From: Synechococcus sp. ATX 2A4
GTDB lineage: Bacteria > Cyanobacteriota > Cyanobacteriia > PCC-6307 > Cyanobiaceae
DNA: 64,000 bases
Reading direction: 5' to 3'
NCBI RefSeq assembly: GCF_024346375.1
Contig: NZ_JAGQCV010000004.1
Coordinates: 62,001 to 126,000, forward strand
The notes beneath the pieces are model-generated. The model was not told the DNA's origin. It saw only the letters and a program-made list of their open reading frames with translations, and did not search any database. Shown here piece after piece: positions 1 through 8,724 of the stretch. The translations under genes and the position numbers were made by a program. Numbering within the stretch: position 1 is the stretch's first letter; the number at the start of each line of letters is the position of its first letter.

Positions 1-141
1 CATGGCGAACGCCTTCCCCTCTCCAGCCCCGAAATGCTGTCGACACACGCCCCCACCACGGGCGACCCGCAGCGCCGTCAGGCCCCATCCCCCCTCGCCA
101 CCCCTCTTCCTACGGACACCCCCTCCATTCGCACCAGCCCG

Positions 142-345
142 ATGAGCCTCCACCAGGGTGATTGCATTCACCTCGCCTCGGATTCGAACCTCTACCAGGT
201 GATCGCCGTGGATCCCCCCCACGACCGTTGCTGGGTGCGCCGCTGGCCCCTGGCACGGGAGGGCTCCCCGGTGTTCGAGGTGTCCCTGCAGCAGGTTCAC
301 AACACGCCGCCCTCCCTGGCCCTCCATGGCCAGCCGAGCCTTTGA
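142..345 (+). CDS. Small conserved hypothetical protein, 67 aa
   Basis: This frame encodes a compact basic/aromatic protein beginning MSLHQGDCIHLASDSN and containing DRCWVRRWPLAREG, which looks like a small beta-rich domain. I chose the ATG at 142 because the 36 upstream in-frame codons are Pro/Thr/Ser-rich and look non-coding; an ATG at 34 would give 103 residues. No catalytic motif, signal peptide or membrane segment is visible. Its 3' end overlaps the start of the following ABC lipoprotein gene by 20 bases, which suggests co-transcription. I recognise it only as the kind of short conserved protein found in picocyanobacteria; function unknown. Confidence 0.6.
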   Translation: MSLHQGDCIHLASDSNLYQVIAVDPPHDRCWVRRWPLAREGSPVFEVSLQQVHNTPPSLALHGQPSL

Positions 346-1966
346 ATGGCCGCAGCGCGCGTTACCGCTCCCCATCGCCCCCTTTTCTGATCTGAAGCGC
401 TGGCTCACGCGTCCCCTGGTGGGAGCGCTGAGCCTGGTCCTGCTGGCGGCCTGCCAGCCCGTCCGCCCGGTGGACCGCCTGGTGGTGGCGGGCCGCAGCC
501 GCATTGATTCGGTGGATCCGGCCGCCACCTTCAGCATCGGCGCGATGCAGCTGCTGAGCGCCCTGGGAGATCCCCTCTACGCGATCAGCCCCGACGGGGA
601 ACTGCAGCCGCGCCTGGCCGTGGCGCCGCCCCGGCTCAGCGCCGATCGCCTCACCGCCTGGGTGCCGCTGCGTCAGGGCGTGCGCTTCCACGACGGCAGC
701 CGCTTCGATGCCGCCGCCATGGTGTTCACGCTGGAGCGCTTCCTGGCGATCGGCAAGCTGAGCTACCTGCTCGGCGATCGGATCGCCTCTGTGCGGGCCA
801 GTGGGCCCTACGAACTGGAGCTGCGCCTGAGGCGTCCGTTCACGGCCCTGCCCCAGCTGCTCACGGCGGTGAATCTCACGCCGCTGTCCCCCACGGCCTA
901 CCGCGCCCACGGCCGCCGCTTTCTGAACGAGCGCTTCGTGGGCACCGGGCCCTACCGGCTCACCTTCTTCAACGACCAGCAGCAGCGGCTGGAGCCCTTC
1001 GCCGACTACTGGGGCCCGAAGCCCGCCAACAGCGGCATCGACATGGTGAACCTGAGCAACTCCACCGCCCTTTACGGCGCCCTGCGCAGCGGCGAGGTGG
1101 ATGTGCTGCTCTCCACCAGCCTGGAGGGCGATCAGCAGCTGTCGCTGCACCGCCTGGCCGCGGCCGGCTCCCTGCGCGAAGGGAGGGGGCCAGCTCTGGA
1201 GATCGGCTATCTCACGCTGCTCAGCGACCAGCCGCCCCTGAAGGATCCACGCCTGCGCCGCGCTCTGGCGTTCGGTCTCGATCGGGAGCTGATCAGCCAG
1301 CGGGTCAGCCACGGGCTGCGCCCTTCCCTGCGGGAGCTGGTCCCCCCCACGATCCCCGGCTCCGATCCGCAGGCCTGGCCCGCCTTCGATCCGGCCCAGG
1401 CCCGCGAGCTGTTCCGCCAGGCCGGCTACTGCAATGGCCGGCGGTTGAGCGTGCCCCTCACCTTCCGCTCCAACATCCCCTCCGACCGTCTCTTTGCGCT
1501 CACCTGGAAGGAGCAACTGGCCCGTGACTTCGGTGACTGCGTGCAACTGGAGATCAGCGGCATGGAATCGACCACGGCCTACCGGCAGCTCGGCAAGGGG
1601 GCCTTCACGGCGATCCTGCTGGAGTGGATGGGGGATTTCCCTGATGCCGACAACTACCTGATTCCCCTGTTGGGGTGTGAGCAGGCGGAGGGCAACCGCT
1701 GCCTCAAGGGGGCCAGCGCCGCCAGCGGCAGCTTCTGGACCCAGCCAGGTCTTGAGCAGGATCTCAAGCGCAGTGAAAGTCTGGAAGGGGAGGAGCGCGT
1801 CGCCCTGCTGCGTCGCCTGCAGCAACAGGTGGCCCAGGCGTCCCCTTATATCCCGGTGTGGCTGGTGGCCCCACGCGCCTGGGCCCGCCCCAACCTGCAG
1901 ACGCCCCGCTTCGATGGGGCCGGCCGGGTGGTGTTCAGCCGGCTGCAGAAGGAGCACCACCCATGA
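326..1966 (+). CDS. ABC transporter substrate-binding lipoprotein, peptide/nickel (SBP_bac_5) type
   Basis: This 546-residue protein has the length and layout of family 5 solute-binding proteins, which capture oligopeptides or similar ligands outside the inner membrane. The hydrophobic segment at residues 31-42 ends in LLAAC, a lipobox with Cys43 as the likely lipidated residue. The motif FVGTGPYRL and the following YW.PKP region are typical of the family. The start at 326 overlaps the preceding small gene, and the leader is rather long, so the true start may be slightly downstream. The stop overlaps the ATG of the permease gene by 4 bases (ATGA), so the two are translationally coupled. Substrate cannot be told from sequence. 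Confidence 0.88.
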   Translation: MASRAFEWPQRALPLPIAPFSDLKRWLTRPLVGALSLVLLAACQPVRPVDRLVVAGRSRIDSVDPAATFSIGAMQLLSALGDPLYAISPDGELQPRLAVAPPRLSADRLTAWVPLRQGVRFHDGSRFDAAAMVFTLERFLAIGKLSYLLGDRIASVRASGPYELELRLRRPFTALPQLLTAVNLTPLSPTAYRAHGRRFLNERFVGTGPYRLTFFNDQQQRLEPFADYWGPKPANSGIDMVNLSNSTALYGALRSGEVDVLLSTSLEGDQQLSLHRLAAAGSLREGRGPALEIGYLTLLSDQPPLKDPRLRRALAFGLDRELISQRVSHGLRPSLRELVPPTIPGSDPQAWPAFDPAQARELFRQAGYCNGRRLSVPLTFRSNIPSDRLFALTWKEQLARDFGDCVQLEISGMESTTAYRQLGKGAFTAILLEWMGDFPDADNYLIPLLGCEQAEGNRCLKGASAASGSFWTQPGLEQDLKRSESLEGEERVALLRRLQQQVAQASPYIPVWLVAPRAWARPNLQTPRFDGAGRVVFSRLQKEHHP

Positions 1967-2982
1967 GCCGCCGTTCCCAGTTGCTGCGCTACGGCGCCAG
2001 CCGCCTGCTGCTTGGCCCGGTGATGCTCTGGCTGATCGCCACGCTGGTGTTCCTGCTGCTGCGGCTGGCGCCGGGTGATCCGATCGATGCCCTGCTCGGC
2101 ATCCGCGCTCCTGAGGAGGCCCGCGCCGCCCTGCGCCAGCAACTCGGGCTTGATCTGCCGCTGCTCACCCAGTACGGCCAGTTCCTTGTGGGCTTGCTGC
2201 GCGGGGATCTGGGCGCCTCGCTCACCAACCAGACACCGGTGGCCCAGGTGATCAGCCAGAGCCTGCCGGCCAGCCTGGAGCTGGGCGTGTGCGCCCTGCT
2301 GCTCGCGGCCGTGCTGGGTCTGGCGGTGGGCTTCTCCGGCATCGCCCGCCCCGACGGCAAGCTCGATCTGGCCGGCCGCCTCTACGGCATTGGCACCTAC
2401 GCCCTGCCCCCCTTCTGGGCGGCGATGGTGGTGCAACTGGTGTTCGCCGTCTGGCTTGGCTGGTTGCCTGTGGGGGGGCGTTTCCCCGTCACGCTGCTGC
2501 CGCCCACCGGCTCGGGCTTCTACCTGTTTGACAGCCTGCGGGCCGGCAACTGGGAGCAGTTCAGCGGCACGGTGCGGCACCTGGTGCTGCCCGCCAGCAC
2601 GCTTGGCGTGCTGCTCAGCGGCATCTTCGACAATGCGCTGCGGCTCAACCTGCGCCGGGCGCTCCGTTCCGACTACGTGGAAGCGGCCCGCAGCCGCGGC
2701 CTGAGCGAAACCCGGGTGGTGCTGCGCCATGCCCTGCCGAATGCCCTGTTGCCGGTGCTCACGATTTCCGGGATCACCGTGGCGTCGCTGATTGGCGGCG
2801 CCCTGCTGATTGAGGTCACCTATTCGTGGCCGGGCATCGCCTTCCGGCTGCAGGAAGCGATCGCCCAGCGGGATTACCCCCTGGTGCAGGGGATCGTGGT
2901 GGTGGTGGCGGCGCTGGTAGTGGTGGTGAGTGTGGTGGTGGACCTGCTGGTGGCCCTGCTGGATCCCCGGATTCGGTTCTGA
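1963..2982 (+). CDS. ABC transporter permease, DppB/OppB type
   Basis: This 339-residue integral membrane protein belongs to the BPD_transp_1 family. An N-terminal membrane helix (about 17-35, VMLWLIATLVFLLLRLAPG) is followed by the typical APGDPIDALLG periplasmic start, and the cytoplasmic EAA loop (EAARSRGLSETRVVLRHALPN, about residue 240) contacts the ATPase. The ATG at 1963 overlaps the lipoprotein stop, which fixes the start. It should form the channel for the upstream binding protein. A second permease (DppC) and the ATPases (DppD/F) normally sit next to it but are absent here; convergent DUF1400 follows after 47 bases. Confidence 0.9.
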   Translation: MSRRSQLLRYGASRLLLGPVMLWLIATLVFLLLRLAPGDPIDALLGIRAPEEARAALRQQLGLDLPLLTQYGQFLVGLLRGDLGASLTNQTPVAQVISQSLPASLELGVCALLLAAVLGLAVGFSGIARPDGKLDLAGRLYGIGTYALPPFWAAMVVQLVFAVWLGWLPVGGRFPVTLLPPTGSGFYLFDSLRAGNWEQFSGTVRHLVLPASTLGVLLSGIFDNALRLNLRRALRSDYVEAARSRGLSETRVVLRHALPNALLPVLTISGITVASLIGGALLIEVTYSWPGIAFRLQEAIAQRDYPLVQGIVVVVAALVVVVSVVVDLLVALLDPRIRF

Positions 2983-3029
2983 TCCCTGCTGCTGAAGCCG
3001 GTTCGGAACCCTGCCGCTGCGGCGGCGGT

Positions 3030-4625
3030 TCAGCCGCCCACACGCCGGTGCCAGCGGCGAGCGGCTGCCCGATCGAGCACATACGCCCTCACGGTGCCCT
3101 GCAGGCGCTGCTGGCTGGGCAGGGCGGCGGATCCATCGAGGGATGCGAGGAAATCGGCGGTGAGGTTGAGCAGCAGCTCCTGTACCTGGCGCGGCTCCAC
3201 CCCGACCAGCTCCTGGCCCAACTGCAGCAGGGCGGGGTTGTCATCGCCGAGGCGCACCACCGAGAAGTGGCTGCCTCCCTCCACCATCACCAGCCGGCTG
3301 CGGGGGTTGTGGTGTTGCAGGAACAGGTCCAGCTGCTCGCCCACAGGTGGTGTCACCAAGTCAAGGCCGCCGCCCACCATCAGCAGCGGTGTGCCGTTGA
3401 GGCGATTCAGGCCGCGGCCTGGCCAGAGCAGGCTGCCGAAACCGTTGAAGCTCACCACCGCCGCCACCGGATCGCGCCCATCGCCGCTGCCCACCTCCGG
3501 CAAGGGCACCTCCGGCAACTGGCACTGCAGCAACCACGAGAGGTTGTTGAGCGGGATGCCTTTCATTGCCCGCTTGCAGCGCTGCTCCAGGCCCGCCACG
3601 GGCCGAGCGCCCCCGGCCATCAACGCCGACAGGCCCCCGAGCGAATGGCCAAGCAGCACGGCAGAGGAGCCCAACGGCGGCAGCTGGCCGTCCTGTTCGG
3701 CCTTCAGCACCGCCTCCACATCCGCCAGGCGGGCGGGGAGGGTTTCGGCGCCGGGGGGCGGGCGCTGCCCATCGAGCAATTGCCGCACGACGCGATCGTC
3801 ACTGCTGGGATCATTGATCACCAGCACCGGGTAGCCGCGCTCCGCCAGCCCCCGGGCCAGCCAGCTCAGCTGGGCGCCGCTGCTGCCCAGCCCCGGCATC
3901 ACCAGCACGTAAGCGTCCCGACGGGGGGCCACTGCCTCCCACAGCTCGATCTGCAGGGGGTCGGGGCGGTGGGGCACCGCCAGTGCCAGTGCGCGGAGCC
4001 TGGGAACCGCGCCGCTGGGCAGGTGTGCCGGTGTCGGCCACGCATCGGGGGGGAAGGTCAGGGGCAGCGGCAGCTGGCGCAATTGCCGCAGGGCCTGGCC
4101 CTGACGCTCCACCTGCCGGCGCCACTGCTGCGCCAGCTCCAGCACCTCATCCACCTCCAGGGTGAGCCGGGGGGCGGGCACGGCCCGCAGCAGGCTCAAG
4201 GGGGTGACCGGCTCCGGGCGTTGCAGCAGGCCGCGCAGGGTGTTGACCAGCAGGACGCCGCTGCCGCTCTGATCGGTGCTGAGCAACGCCCCCATCTCCT
4301 CCAGCACCTGGCGGCCCGCCCAGCTCTGGATCAACTGCAGCGCCAGGTCGCGCTCCTCCAGCATCGGCGTGCGCAGCAAGCGCCGCAGATCGTCGCGGCT
4401 GCGAGGGTCGAGCAACTCGAACCACACGCCCAGGTCGTTGCTCCGCGAGCCAGGATCGCGGCTCCAGGCCTCCAGCTGGCCGATGTCGATGGGCAGCGAG
4501 AACCCATCGAGTCGAACGATCAGCTGATCAGCTGCCTTGGCCGGGCTGCCCGCCCCGACCAGCACACTGGTGAGAAGCACGAACAGCGATCGGAACCGGT
4601 TTGATACGACGTCGCGCAGGGGCAA
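3030..4625 (-). CDS. Alpha/beta hydrolase with N-terminal DUF1400 domain
   Basis: A 531-residue secreted or membrane-anchored hydrolase. Residues 1-32 form a signal peptide ending SPAKA, followed by the cyanobacterial DUF1400 region (about 33-160) that begins AADQLIVRLDGFSLPIDIG. The C-terminal half is an alpha/beta hydrolase: a nucleophile elbow GHSLGG lies near residue 328, and GGSHFSVVR near the C-terminus probably carries the catalytic His. The family is cyanobacterial with unknown substrate (dienelactone hydrolase/lipase-like fold). Its 5' end overlaps the divergent MFS gene by 25 bases, so the two share a compact start region and one start may lie further in. Confidence 0.85.
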   Translation of the reverse strand: MPLRDVVSNRFRSLFVLLTSVLVGAGSPAKAADQLIVRLDGFSLPIDIGQLEAWSRDPGSRSNDLGVWFELLDPRSRDDLRRLLRTPMLEERDLALQLIQSWAGRQVLEEMGALLSTDQSGSGVLLVNTLRGLLQRPEPVTPLSLLRAVPAPRLTLEVDEVLELAQQWRRQVERQGQALRQLRQLPLPLTFPPDAWPTPAHLPSGAVPRLRALALAVPHRPDPLQIELWEAVAPRRDAYVLVMPGLGSSGAQLSWLARGLAERGYPVLVINDPSSDDRVVRQLLDGQRPPPGAETLPARLADVEAVLKAEQDGQLPPLGSSAVLLGHSLGGLSALMAGGARPVAGLEQRCKRAMKGIPLNNLSWLLQCQLPEVPLPEVGSGDGRDPVAAVVSFNGFGSLLWPGRGLNRLNGTPLLMVGGGLDLVTPPVGEQLDLFLQHHNPRSRLVMVEGGSHFSVVRLGDDNPALLQLGQELVGVEPRQVQELLLNLTADFLASLDGSAALPSQQRLQGTVRAYVLDRAAARRWHRRVGG

Positions 4626-5842
4626 GCGGCCTCGGCTGGTTCCTCCAGTTTCCCGCGCCCTTGCGGCAATTGTGTTGGATGCGGCTGCTGAGCAGTCTCG
4701 GCGGCGGCGGTGTGATTTATCTCACAGCCGTGGTGTTCCACAACGCCGGTTTCTCCGCCACTGCGGTCGGTCAGGGCCTGGCGGCAGCTGCCCTGGCCGG
4801 CACCGCCGGCCGGTGGCTCTGCGGCTGGTGGCTCGACCGAGGCCGCTCCTGCAACGGGCCGATCGTGCTGGCCGCCTTGATCTCGGTGCTGGCCGACGCG
4901 CGCCTGTTCACTGCCACCAGCTTTCCGGCCTACGTGAGCGGCCAGATGCTGATCGGGTTGGCCCTCGGGCTCTACTGGCCTGCGATCGAAGTGGCCGTGA
5001 CCCAAAGCTGCGCGCCTCTGCCCTCCAGCCGCGCCTTCGCGCTCGTGCGCACCGCCGACGCCCTCGGCATCGCCACCGGCGTGCTGCTGGGCTCTGGGCT
5101 GGCGGCCTGGGGCCAGTTGCGGGGCATCTTTCTGCTCGACATCGCCTGCATGGTCGTGTTGCTGAGCCTGCTGCTGCGCCGGCCGCTGCCGCCGGCTCCG
5201 GCCCGCAGTGCCGGCGTGCGACTCGATTCCTGGCAGGGGTGGGTACGGCCCCTGCTGCCGCTGATGGCGATGACGGTGCTGTGCACCGGCATGGTGGCGC
5301 TGCTGCAAAGCGCCCTGCCGCTGGATCTGGTGCGTGGCGGCCTGGCGCGCCCCCCTATGCCGGAGAGCACCGGCGCCCTGCTGCTGGCGCTGCAGCTGGG
5401 GCTGCTGCTGGCCCTGCAGTGGCCGCTGGGGCGCTGGTTGTCGGAGCGATCGGTGGCCTTCGGGCTCGGCCTGAGTCTGCTGGCCTTCGCGCTCGGCAGC
5501 TTCCTGCTGGCCTTCTCCAGCCTGGGCTGGCACAGCCTCACGGTGCTGCTGCTGGCCCAGCTGCCGCTGGCCGCGGCCGTGGCCGCCTTTCTGCCCACCG
5601 CCACTGAGGCCGTGGTGGAGATCACGCCCCTCGCCCATCAGGGCATGGCCATGGCGCTGTTCTCGCAATGTTTTGCGGTGAGTGCCTTCGTGGCACCGCA
5701 GGTGGCGGGTCTGTTCCTCGACCAGCAGCGGCACGGAGCAGGCCTGTGGCTGGCGATGGCGGCGCTCTGCCTGCTGGGCCTCACCCTGGTGCGGCCCTTA
5801 GCCCGCGTCCACCCCCACGCCAGTGCTTCCGGCGGCCTCTGA
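4601..5842 (+). CDS. MFS family transporter
   Basis: A 413-residue polytopic protein with about 12 hydrophobic segments. GRWLCGWWLDRGRS after helix 2 resembles the MFS signature loop (GxLxDRxGRR). The central loop after helix 6 (RRPLPPAPARSAGVR) and the long second half fit the 6+6 MFS layout. The start given is a TTG at 4601; an ATG at 4679 would remove the segment FLQFPAPLRQLCW, which looks like part of the family's N-terminus, so I keep the longer form. It is divergent from the DUF1400 gene. The substrate is unknown; an efflux or sugar-type transporter is possible. Confidence 0.82.
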   Translation: MIRRRAGASGLGWFLQFPAPLRQLCWMRLLSSLGGGGVIYLTAVVFHNAGFSATAVGQGLAAAALAGTAGRWLCGWWLDRGRSCNGPIVLAALISVLADARLFTATSFPAYVSGQMLIGLALGLYWPAIEVAVTQSCAPLPSSRAFALVRTADALGIATGVLLGSGLAAWGQLRGIFLLDIACMVVLLSLLLRRPLPPAPARSAGVRLDSWQGWVRPLLPLMAMTVLCTGMVALLQSALPLDLVRGGLARPPMPESTGALLLALQLGLLLALQWPLGRWLSERSVAFGLGLSLLAFALGSFLLAFSSLGWHSLTVLLLAQLPLAAAVAAFLPTATEAVVEITPLAHQGMAMALFSQCFAVSAFVAPQVAGLFLDQQRHGAGLWLAMAALCLLGLTLVRPLARVHPHASASGGL

Positions 5843-6115
5843 CGCTTCGGCCGGGGCGGGCCTGGAAATCCAGCCCTGCTGCTCATGGGGCAGGGGCTCG
5901 GTGCCGTACTCCCAATCGTCGTAGTCGGGGTCGTTGCGGATGCGCTGGTGCAGTTCCTTCTGGATCTCGAAGTTGTGGGGGCCAGCGGCAGATCCATCAC
6001 TGCCCTCAGGGGCCGGTGTGGTGCCACTGGCGGCGTTGGCCACCGGCGGCTGGGCAGCAGGCTGGTTGCTGGCCGCCGCCGCGCTGCCAGCAGAGGACTC
6101 CTGGGAGGGGTTCAT
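5798..6115 (-). CDS. Conserved hypothetical protein, acidic, disordered N-terminus
   Basis: A 105-residue protein. The first half (to about residue 45) is Ala/Pro/Ser-rich and likely disordered. It is followed by a conserved-looking charged core, NFEIQKELHQRIRN then DPDYDDWEYGTEPLP, and a variable tail. The core is of a kind I associate with small cyanobacterial proteins of unknown function. There are no membrane segments or catalytic motifs. The 3' end overlaps the end of the convergent MFS gene by 45 bases. It lies 119 bases downstream of ychF on the same strand and could be its distal operon partner. Confidence 0.6.
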   Translation of the reverse strand: MNPSQESSAGSAAAASNQPAAQPPVANAASGTTPAPEGSDGSAAGPHNFEIQKELHQRIRNDPDYDDWEYGTEPLPHEQQGWISRPAPAEASEAAGSTGVGVDAG

Positions 6116-6234
6116 CAGGGTTTGCCTCGTAGGGGCCCATTCTCGCCGAAGGTCGGCGGCGCTTCTGGCACCGCAGCACCAAACAGAAAGGAGAGGATCA
6201 ACGCTCTACGAGCGCTTCAGCGCCTGCAGCCGCC

Positions 6235-7326
6235 TCAGACGTTGAACAGGAATTCCATCACGTCGCCTTCGGCCACCACGTAGTCCTTGCCCTCGCTGCG
6301 CAGCCAGCCGCGGTTGCGCGCTTCCGAGAGGGAGCCCGCTTCGATCAGCTGCTCGTAGGCCACGGTCTGGGCACGGATGAAACCCCGTTCGAAGTCGGTG
6401 TGGATCACACCGGCGGCCTGGGGCGCGGTCATGCCGGCGGTGATCGTCCAGGCCCGCGTTTCCTTCTCGCCAGTGGTGAAGTAAGTGCGCAGGCCCAGCA
6501 GCTGATACGTGGCCCGGATCAGGCTCTGCAGCCCGCCCTCACTGACCCCGAGCCCATCGAGGTAATCGGCCCGTTCGGCCTCGCCGAGCTCCACCAGTTC
6601 CGCCTCCACCTGCGCGGAAATCCGCACAACCTCCGCGCCTTCGCGCTGGGCGAGGGCCGCCACGGCCTCGCTGTGGCCATTGCCTGCGGCCAGGTCGTCT
6701 TCCGACACATTGGTGGCGTAGATGATCGGCTTGAGGGTGAGCAGGCCGAGGGGGCGGAGGGTCTCGCGTTCGTCGTCGCTGAGGGCAACCCCGCGGGCGG
6801 GCGCACCGGCTTCCAGCGCCACCGCGATCCGGCCCAGCACCTCGTCTTCTGCCTGGGCGTCCTTGCTGGTGCGGGCCTGTTTCTTGAGGCGCTCGCGCCG
6901 CTTCTCCACCTGGGCCAGATCAGCGAGAGCCAGCTCCAGGTTGATGATCTCGGCGTCCTGGGCGGGGTCCACCTGCCCAGCCACGTGGATCACGTCGTCG
7001 TCCTCGAAGCAGCGCACCACATGCACGATCGCGTCCACTTCGCGGATGTTGGCGAGGAACTTGTTGCCGAGCCCCTCACCCTGGCTGGCGCCCTTCACCA
7101 GGCCGGCGATGTCGACGAACTCGACACGCGTGGGCACGATCTCGCGGGAGCTGGACACATCTGAGAGCATGTTCAGCCGTCCGTCGGGCACCGCCACGGA
7201 GCCCACGTTCGGCTCAATCGTGCAGAACGGAAAATTGGCGGCCTGGGCCTGGGCGTTGGCCACCAGGGCGTTGAAGAGGGTGGATTTGCCCACGTTGGGC
7301 AGCCCCACGATTCCGGCTTTGAGCAT
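6235..7326 (-). CDS. ychF: Redox-regulated ATPase YchF (Obg-like GTPase family)
   Basis: This 363-residue P-loop protein matches YchF/OLA1, a ribosome-associated Obg-family NTPase that prefers ATP. G1 is GLPNVGKST (residues 7-15), G3 is DIAGLVKGAS, and the G4 position reads NVSE rather than NKxD, the substitution that explains the ATP preference of this subfamily. A coiled-coil insertion (ALADLAQVEKRRERLKKQ) follows the G domain, and the C-terminus is a TGS domain (TYFTTGEKETRAWTI through VAEGDVMEFLFNV). Length is standard and the ATG start at 7326 places the P-loop correctly. Its function is broadly conserved in stress response and translation. Confidence 0.97.
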   Translation of the reverse strand: MLKAGIVGLPNVGKSTLFNALVANAQAQAANFPFCTIEPNVGSVAVPDGRLNMLSDVSSSREIVPTRVEFVDIAGLVKGASQGEGLGNKFLANIREVDAIVHVVRCFEDDDVIHVAGQVDPAQDAEIINLELALADLAQVEKRRERLKKQARTSKDAQAEDEVLGRIAVALEAGAPARGVALSDDERETLRPLGLLTLKPIIYATNVSEDDLAAGNGHSEAVAALAQREGAEVVRISAQVEAELVELGEAERADYLDGLGVSEGGLQSLIRATYQLLGLRTYFTTGEKETRAWTITAGMTAPQAAGVIHTDFERGFIRAQTVAYEQLIEAGSLSEARNRGWLRSEGKDYVVAEGDVMEFLFNV

Positions 7327-7447
7327 GGGGCGAAATCTAAACGGCGCCCCCCGGGCCTCCCATGGCCACGTTTTCCGCCGCGACCATCAAGACTGGTGAC
7401 AGCGACTGCTGACCGTCATTCCCCGCTCCGCCCTTCGCCCCGCGCCG

Positions 7448-8611
7448 GTGCTGACACCGCCCCAGGAACAGTCCGTTCCAGCCACCCCTCGCCGGCCCAG
7501 CCCCAAAAAGCGGCGCTGGCCCCTCTGGGCAGGGGTGGCGGTGGCGGTGATCGTGATCGGTGGTGTGGCCTTCTGGCAGCGTCAGCGCGCCTCCACCCAG
7601 CGGCAGCAATCGCTGGCCACTTTCGTGGTGAAGGCTGAGCGCGGCAGCCTACCGGGCATCGTCACCGCCAGCGGCGAGCTGGAGGCGGCCCGCAGCGTGA
7701 ACGTGAGCCCGAAGCGGGGGGGGGTGCTCGCCGATCTGTTTGTGGATGAGGGCGATCTCGTGCGGGCCGGTGAACCGATCGCCCTGATGGACAGCGGCGA
7801 CCTGCGCGACCGGGAAAATGAACTGCTGGCCCAGGAACGTCAGGCGGCTGCCGAGTACGCCCGCAGCCGCTCAGAGTTTGAGCGCCGCCAGAAGTTGTTT
7901 CAGCAGGGGGCGATCAGCCAGGACGACATCGTCACCTTCCGTACCCGCATGCTCACCAGCAAGGCGGCGCTTGATGCAGCGCGCCAACGCAACGCCCAGC
8001 GGGATGTGGAACGCGCCGAGCTCACGATCCGCGCTCCCTTCGATGGCGTGATCACCCAGCGATTCGCCGACCCCGGCGCTTTTGTCACCCCCACCACGTC
8101 AGCCTCCGCCAGTGCGGGTGCCTCCAGCTCGTCGGTGGTGGAGCTTGCCAACGGCCTGGAGGCGGTGGCGAAGGTGCCGGAAAGCGACATTGGCCGCATT
8201 CGCCTCGGCCAGGCCGCCAGCGTGCGGGTGGATGCCTTCCCGGACCGCCGCTTCACTGCCCGCGTGCGCCAGATCGCTCCCCGGGCGGTGAAGACCAACA
8301 ACGTCACGTCCTTCGACGTGAAGTTGCTGTTCACCGATCCCATCAGCGACCTGCGCATCGGCATGACCGCCGACATCGACTTCCAGGCCGGCACCCTGCC
8401 GGCCCAGACCCTGGTGCCCACCGTGGCGGTGGTCACCGAGGAAGGACGGCCCGGGGTGCTGCTGGTGGGCAAGGACAACCAGCCCACCTTTCAGCCGGTG
8501 ACGCTTGGCTCCAGCAGCGGCCGTAACACCCAGATCCTCTCCGGCCTTGAGCCGGGTACCCGGGTGTTTATCGATCTCCCCCCCTGGGCGAAGCAGCGGC
8601 CGGGCAGCTGA
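7448..8611 (+). CDS. Periplasmic adaptor subunit of efflux transporter (HlyD/MacA family)
   Basis: A 387-residue membrane fusion protein. A basic N-terminus (PKKRR) precedes one membrane helix at about residues 22-41. Next come a biotinyl-lipoyl-like half (GELEAARSVNVSPKRGG), a coiled-coil hairpin (about 110-190, ending RNAQRDVERAELTIRAPFDG), a second lipoyl half, and beta-barrel and membrane-proximal domains. The order matches MacA or the heterocyst DevB type. The GTG start at 7448 leaves the helix near the N-terminus. No ATPase or permease is adjacent; a MacB-like ATPase lies far away at 60309-61031. The gene converges on wecB across the pentamer repeat. Confidence 0.88.
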   Translation: MLTPPQEQSVPATPRRPSPKKRRWPLWAGVAVAVIVIGGVAFWQRQRASTQRQQSLATFVVKAERGSLPGIVTASGELEAARSVNVSPKRGGVLADLFVDEGDLVRAGEPIALMDSGDLRDRENELLAQERQAAAEYARSRSEFERRQKLFQQGAISQDDIVTFRTRMLTSKAALDAARQRNAQRDVERAELTIRAPFDGVITQRFADPGAFVTPTTSASASAGASSSSVVELANGLEAVAKVPESDIGRIRLGQAASVRVDAFPDRRFTARVRQIAPRAVKTNNVTSFDVKLLFTDPISDLRIGMTADIDFQAGTLPAQTLVPTVAVVTEEGRPGVLLVGKDNQPTFQPVTLGSSSGRNTQILSGLEPGTRVFIDLPPWAKQRPGS

Positions 8612-8630
8612 ACACCTGTCCGATCACTCA

Positions 8631-8724
8631 GGTCAGCTCAGGTCAGATCAGACCAGCTGTCAGATCAGATCAGATCAGATCAGATCAGATCAGATCAGGT
8701 CAGATCAGCTCAGCTGTCAGCTCA
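8631..8724 (-). repeat. Stop-anchored pentanucleotide tandem array (consensus TGANC on the minus strand) after wecB
   Basis: Read on the minus strand, the wecB stop codon (8724-8722) is itself the first three bases of an uninterrupted array of 18 units. Sixteen units are 5 bases long and two are 7 bases (TGACAGC). Seventeen of the 18 units begin with TGA; one begins TGG. The core is seven identical TGATC units at 8661-8695, and the flanking units vary at the fourth base (TGAGC, TGACC). Because 5 is not a multiple of 3, TGA appears in all three frames. The array fills nearly all of the 110-base gap between the convergent adaptor gene and wecB; the far side starts 20 bases after the adaptor stop. 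Confidence 0.95.

Noticed and set aside
1-141. A gene at the left edge
   Set aside because: CAT at 1-3 could be the start codon of a leftward gene beyond the window, but nothing can be tested from three bases. The rest is Pro/Ser/Thr-coding-like noise.
362-1960. A 532-codon open frame opposite the ABC lipoprotein gene
   Set aside because: Shadow frame: Gly/Gln/His/Ala-rich with no motif, while the plus strand has a clear family, lipobox and operon coupling.
2983-3029. Terminator between the DppB-like permease and the DUF1400 gene
   Set aside because: Short palindromes such as GGTTCGGAACC are present, but no stable stem followed by a T tract on either strand.
8631-8724. CRISPR array or phage attachment site as explanation for the pentamer repeat
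   Set aside because: Units are 5 bases with no spacers, and there are no cas genes or integrase. A tandem microsatellite anchored at the stop codon explains it.
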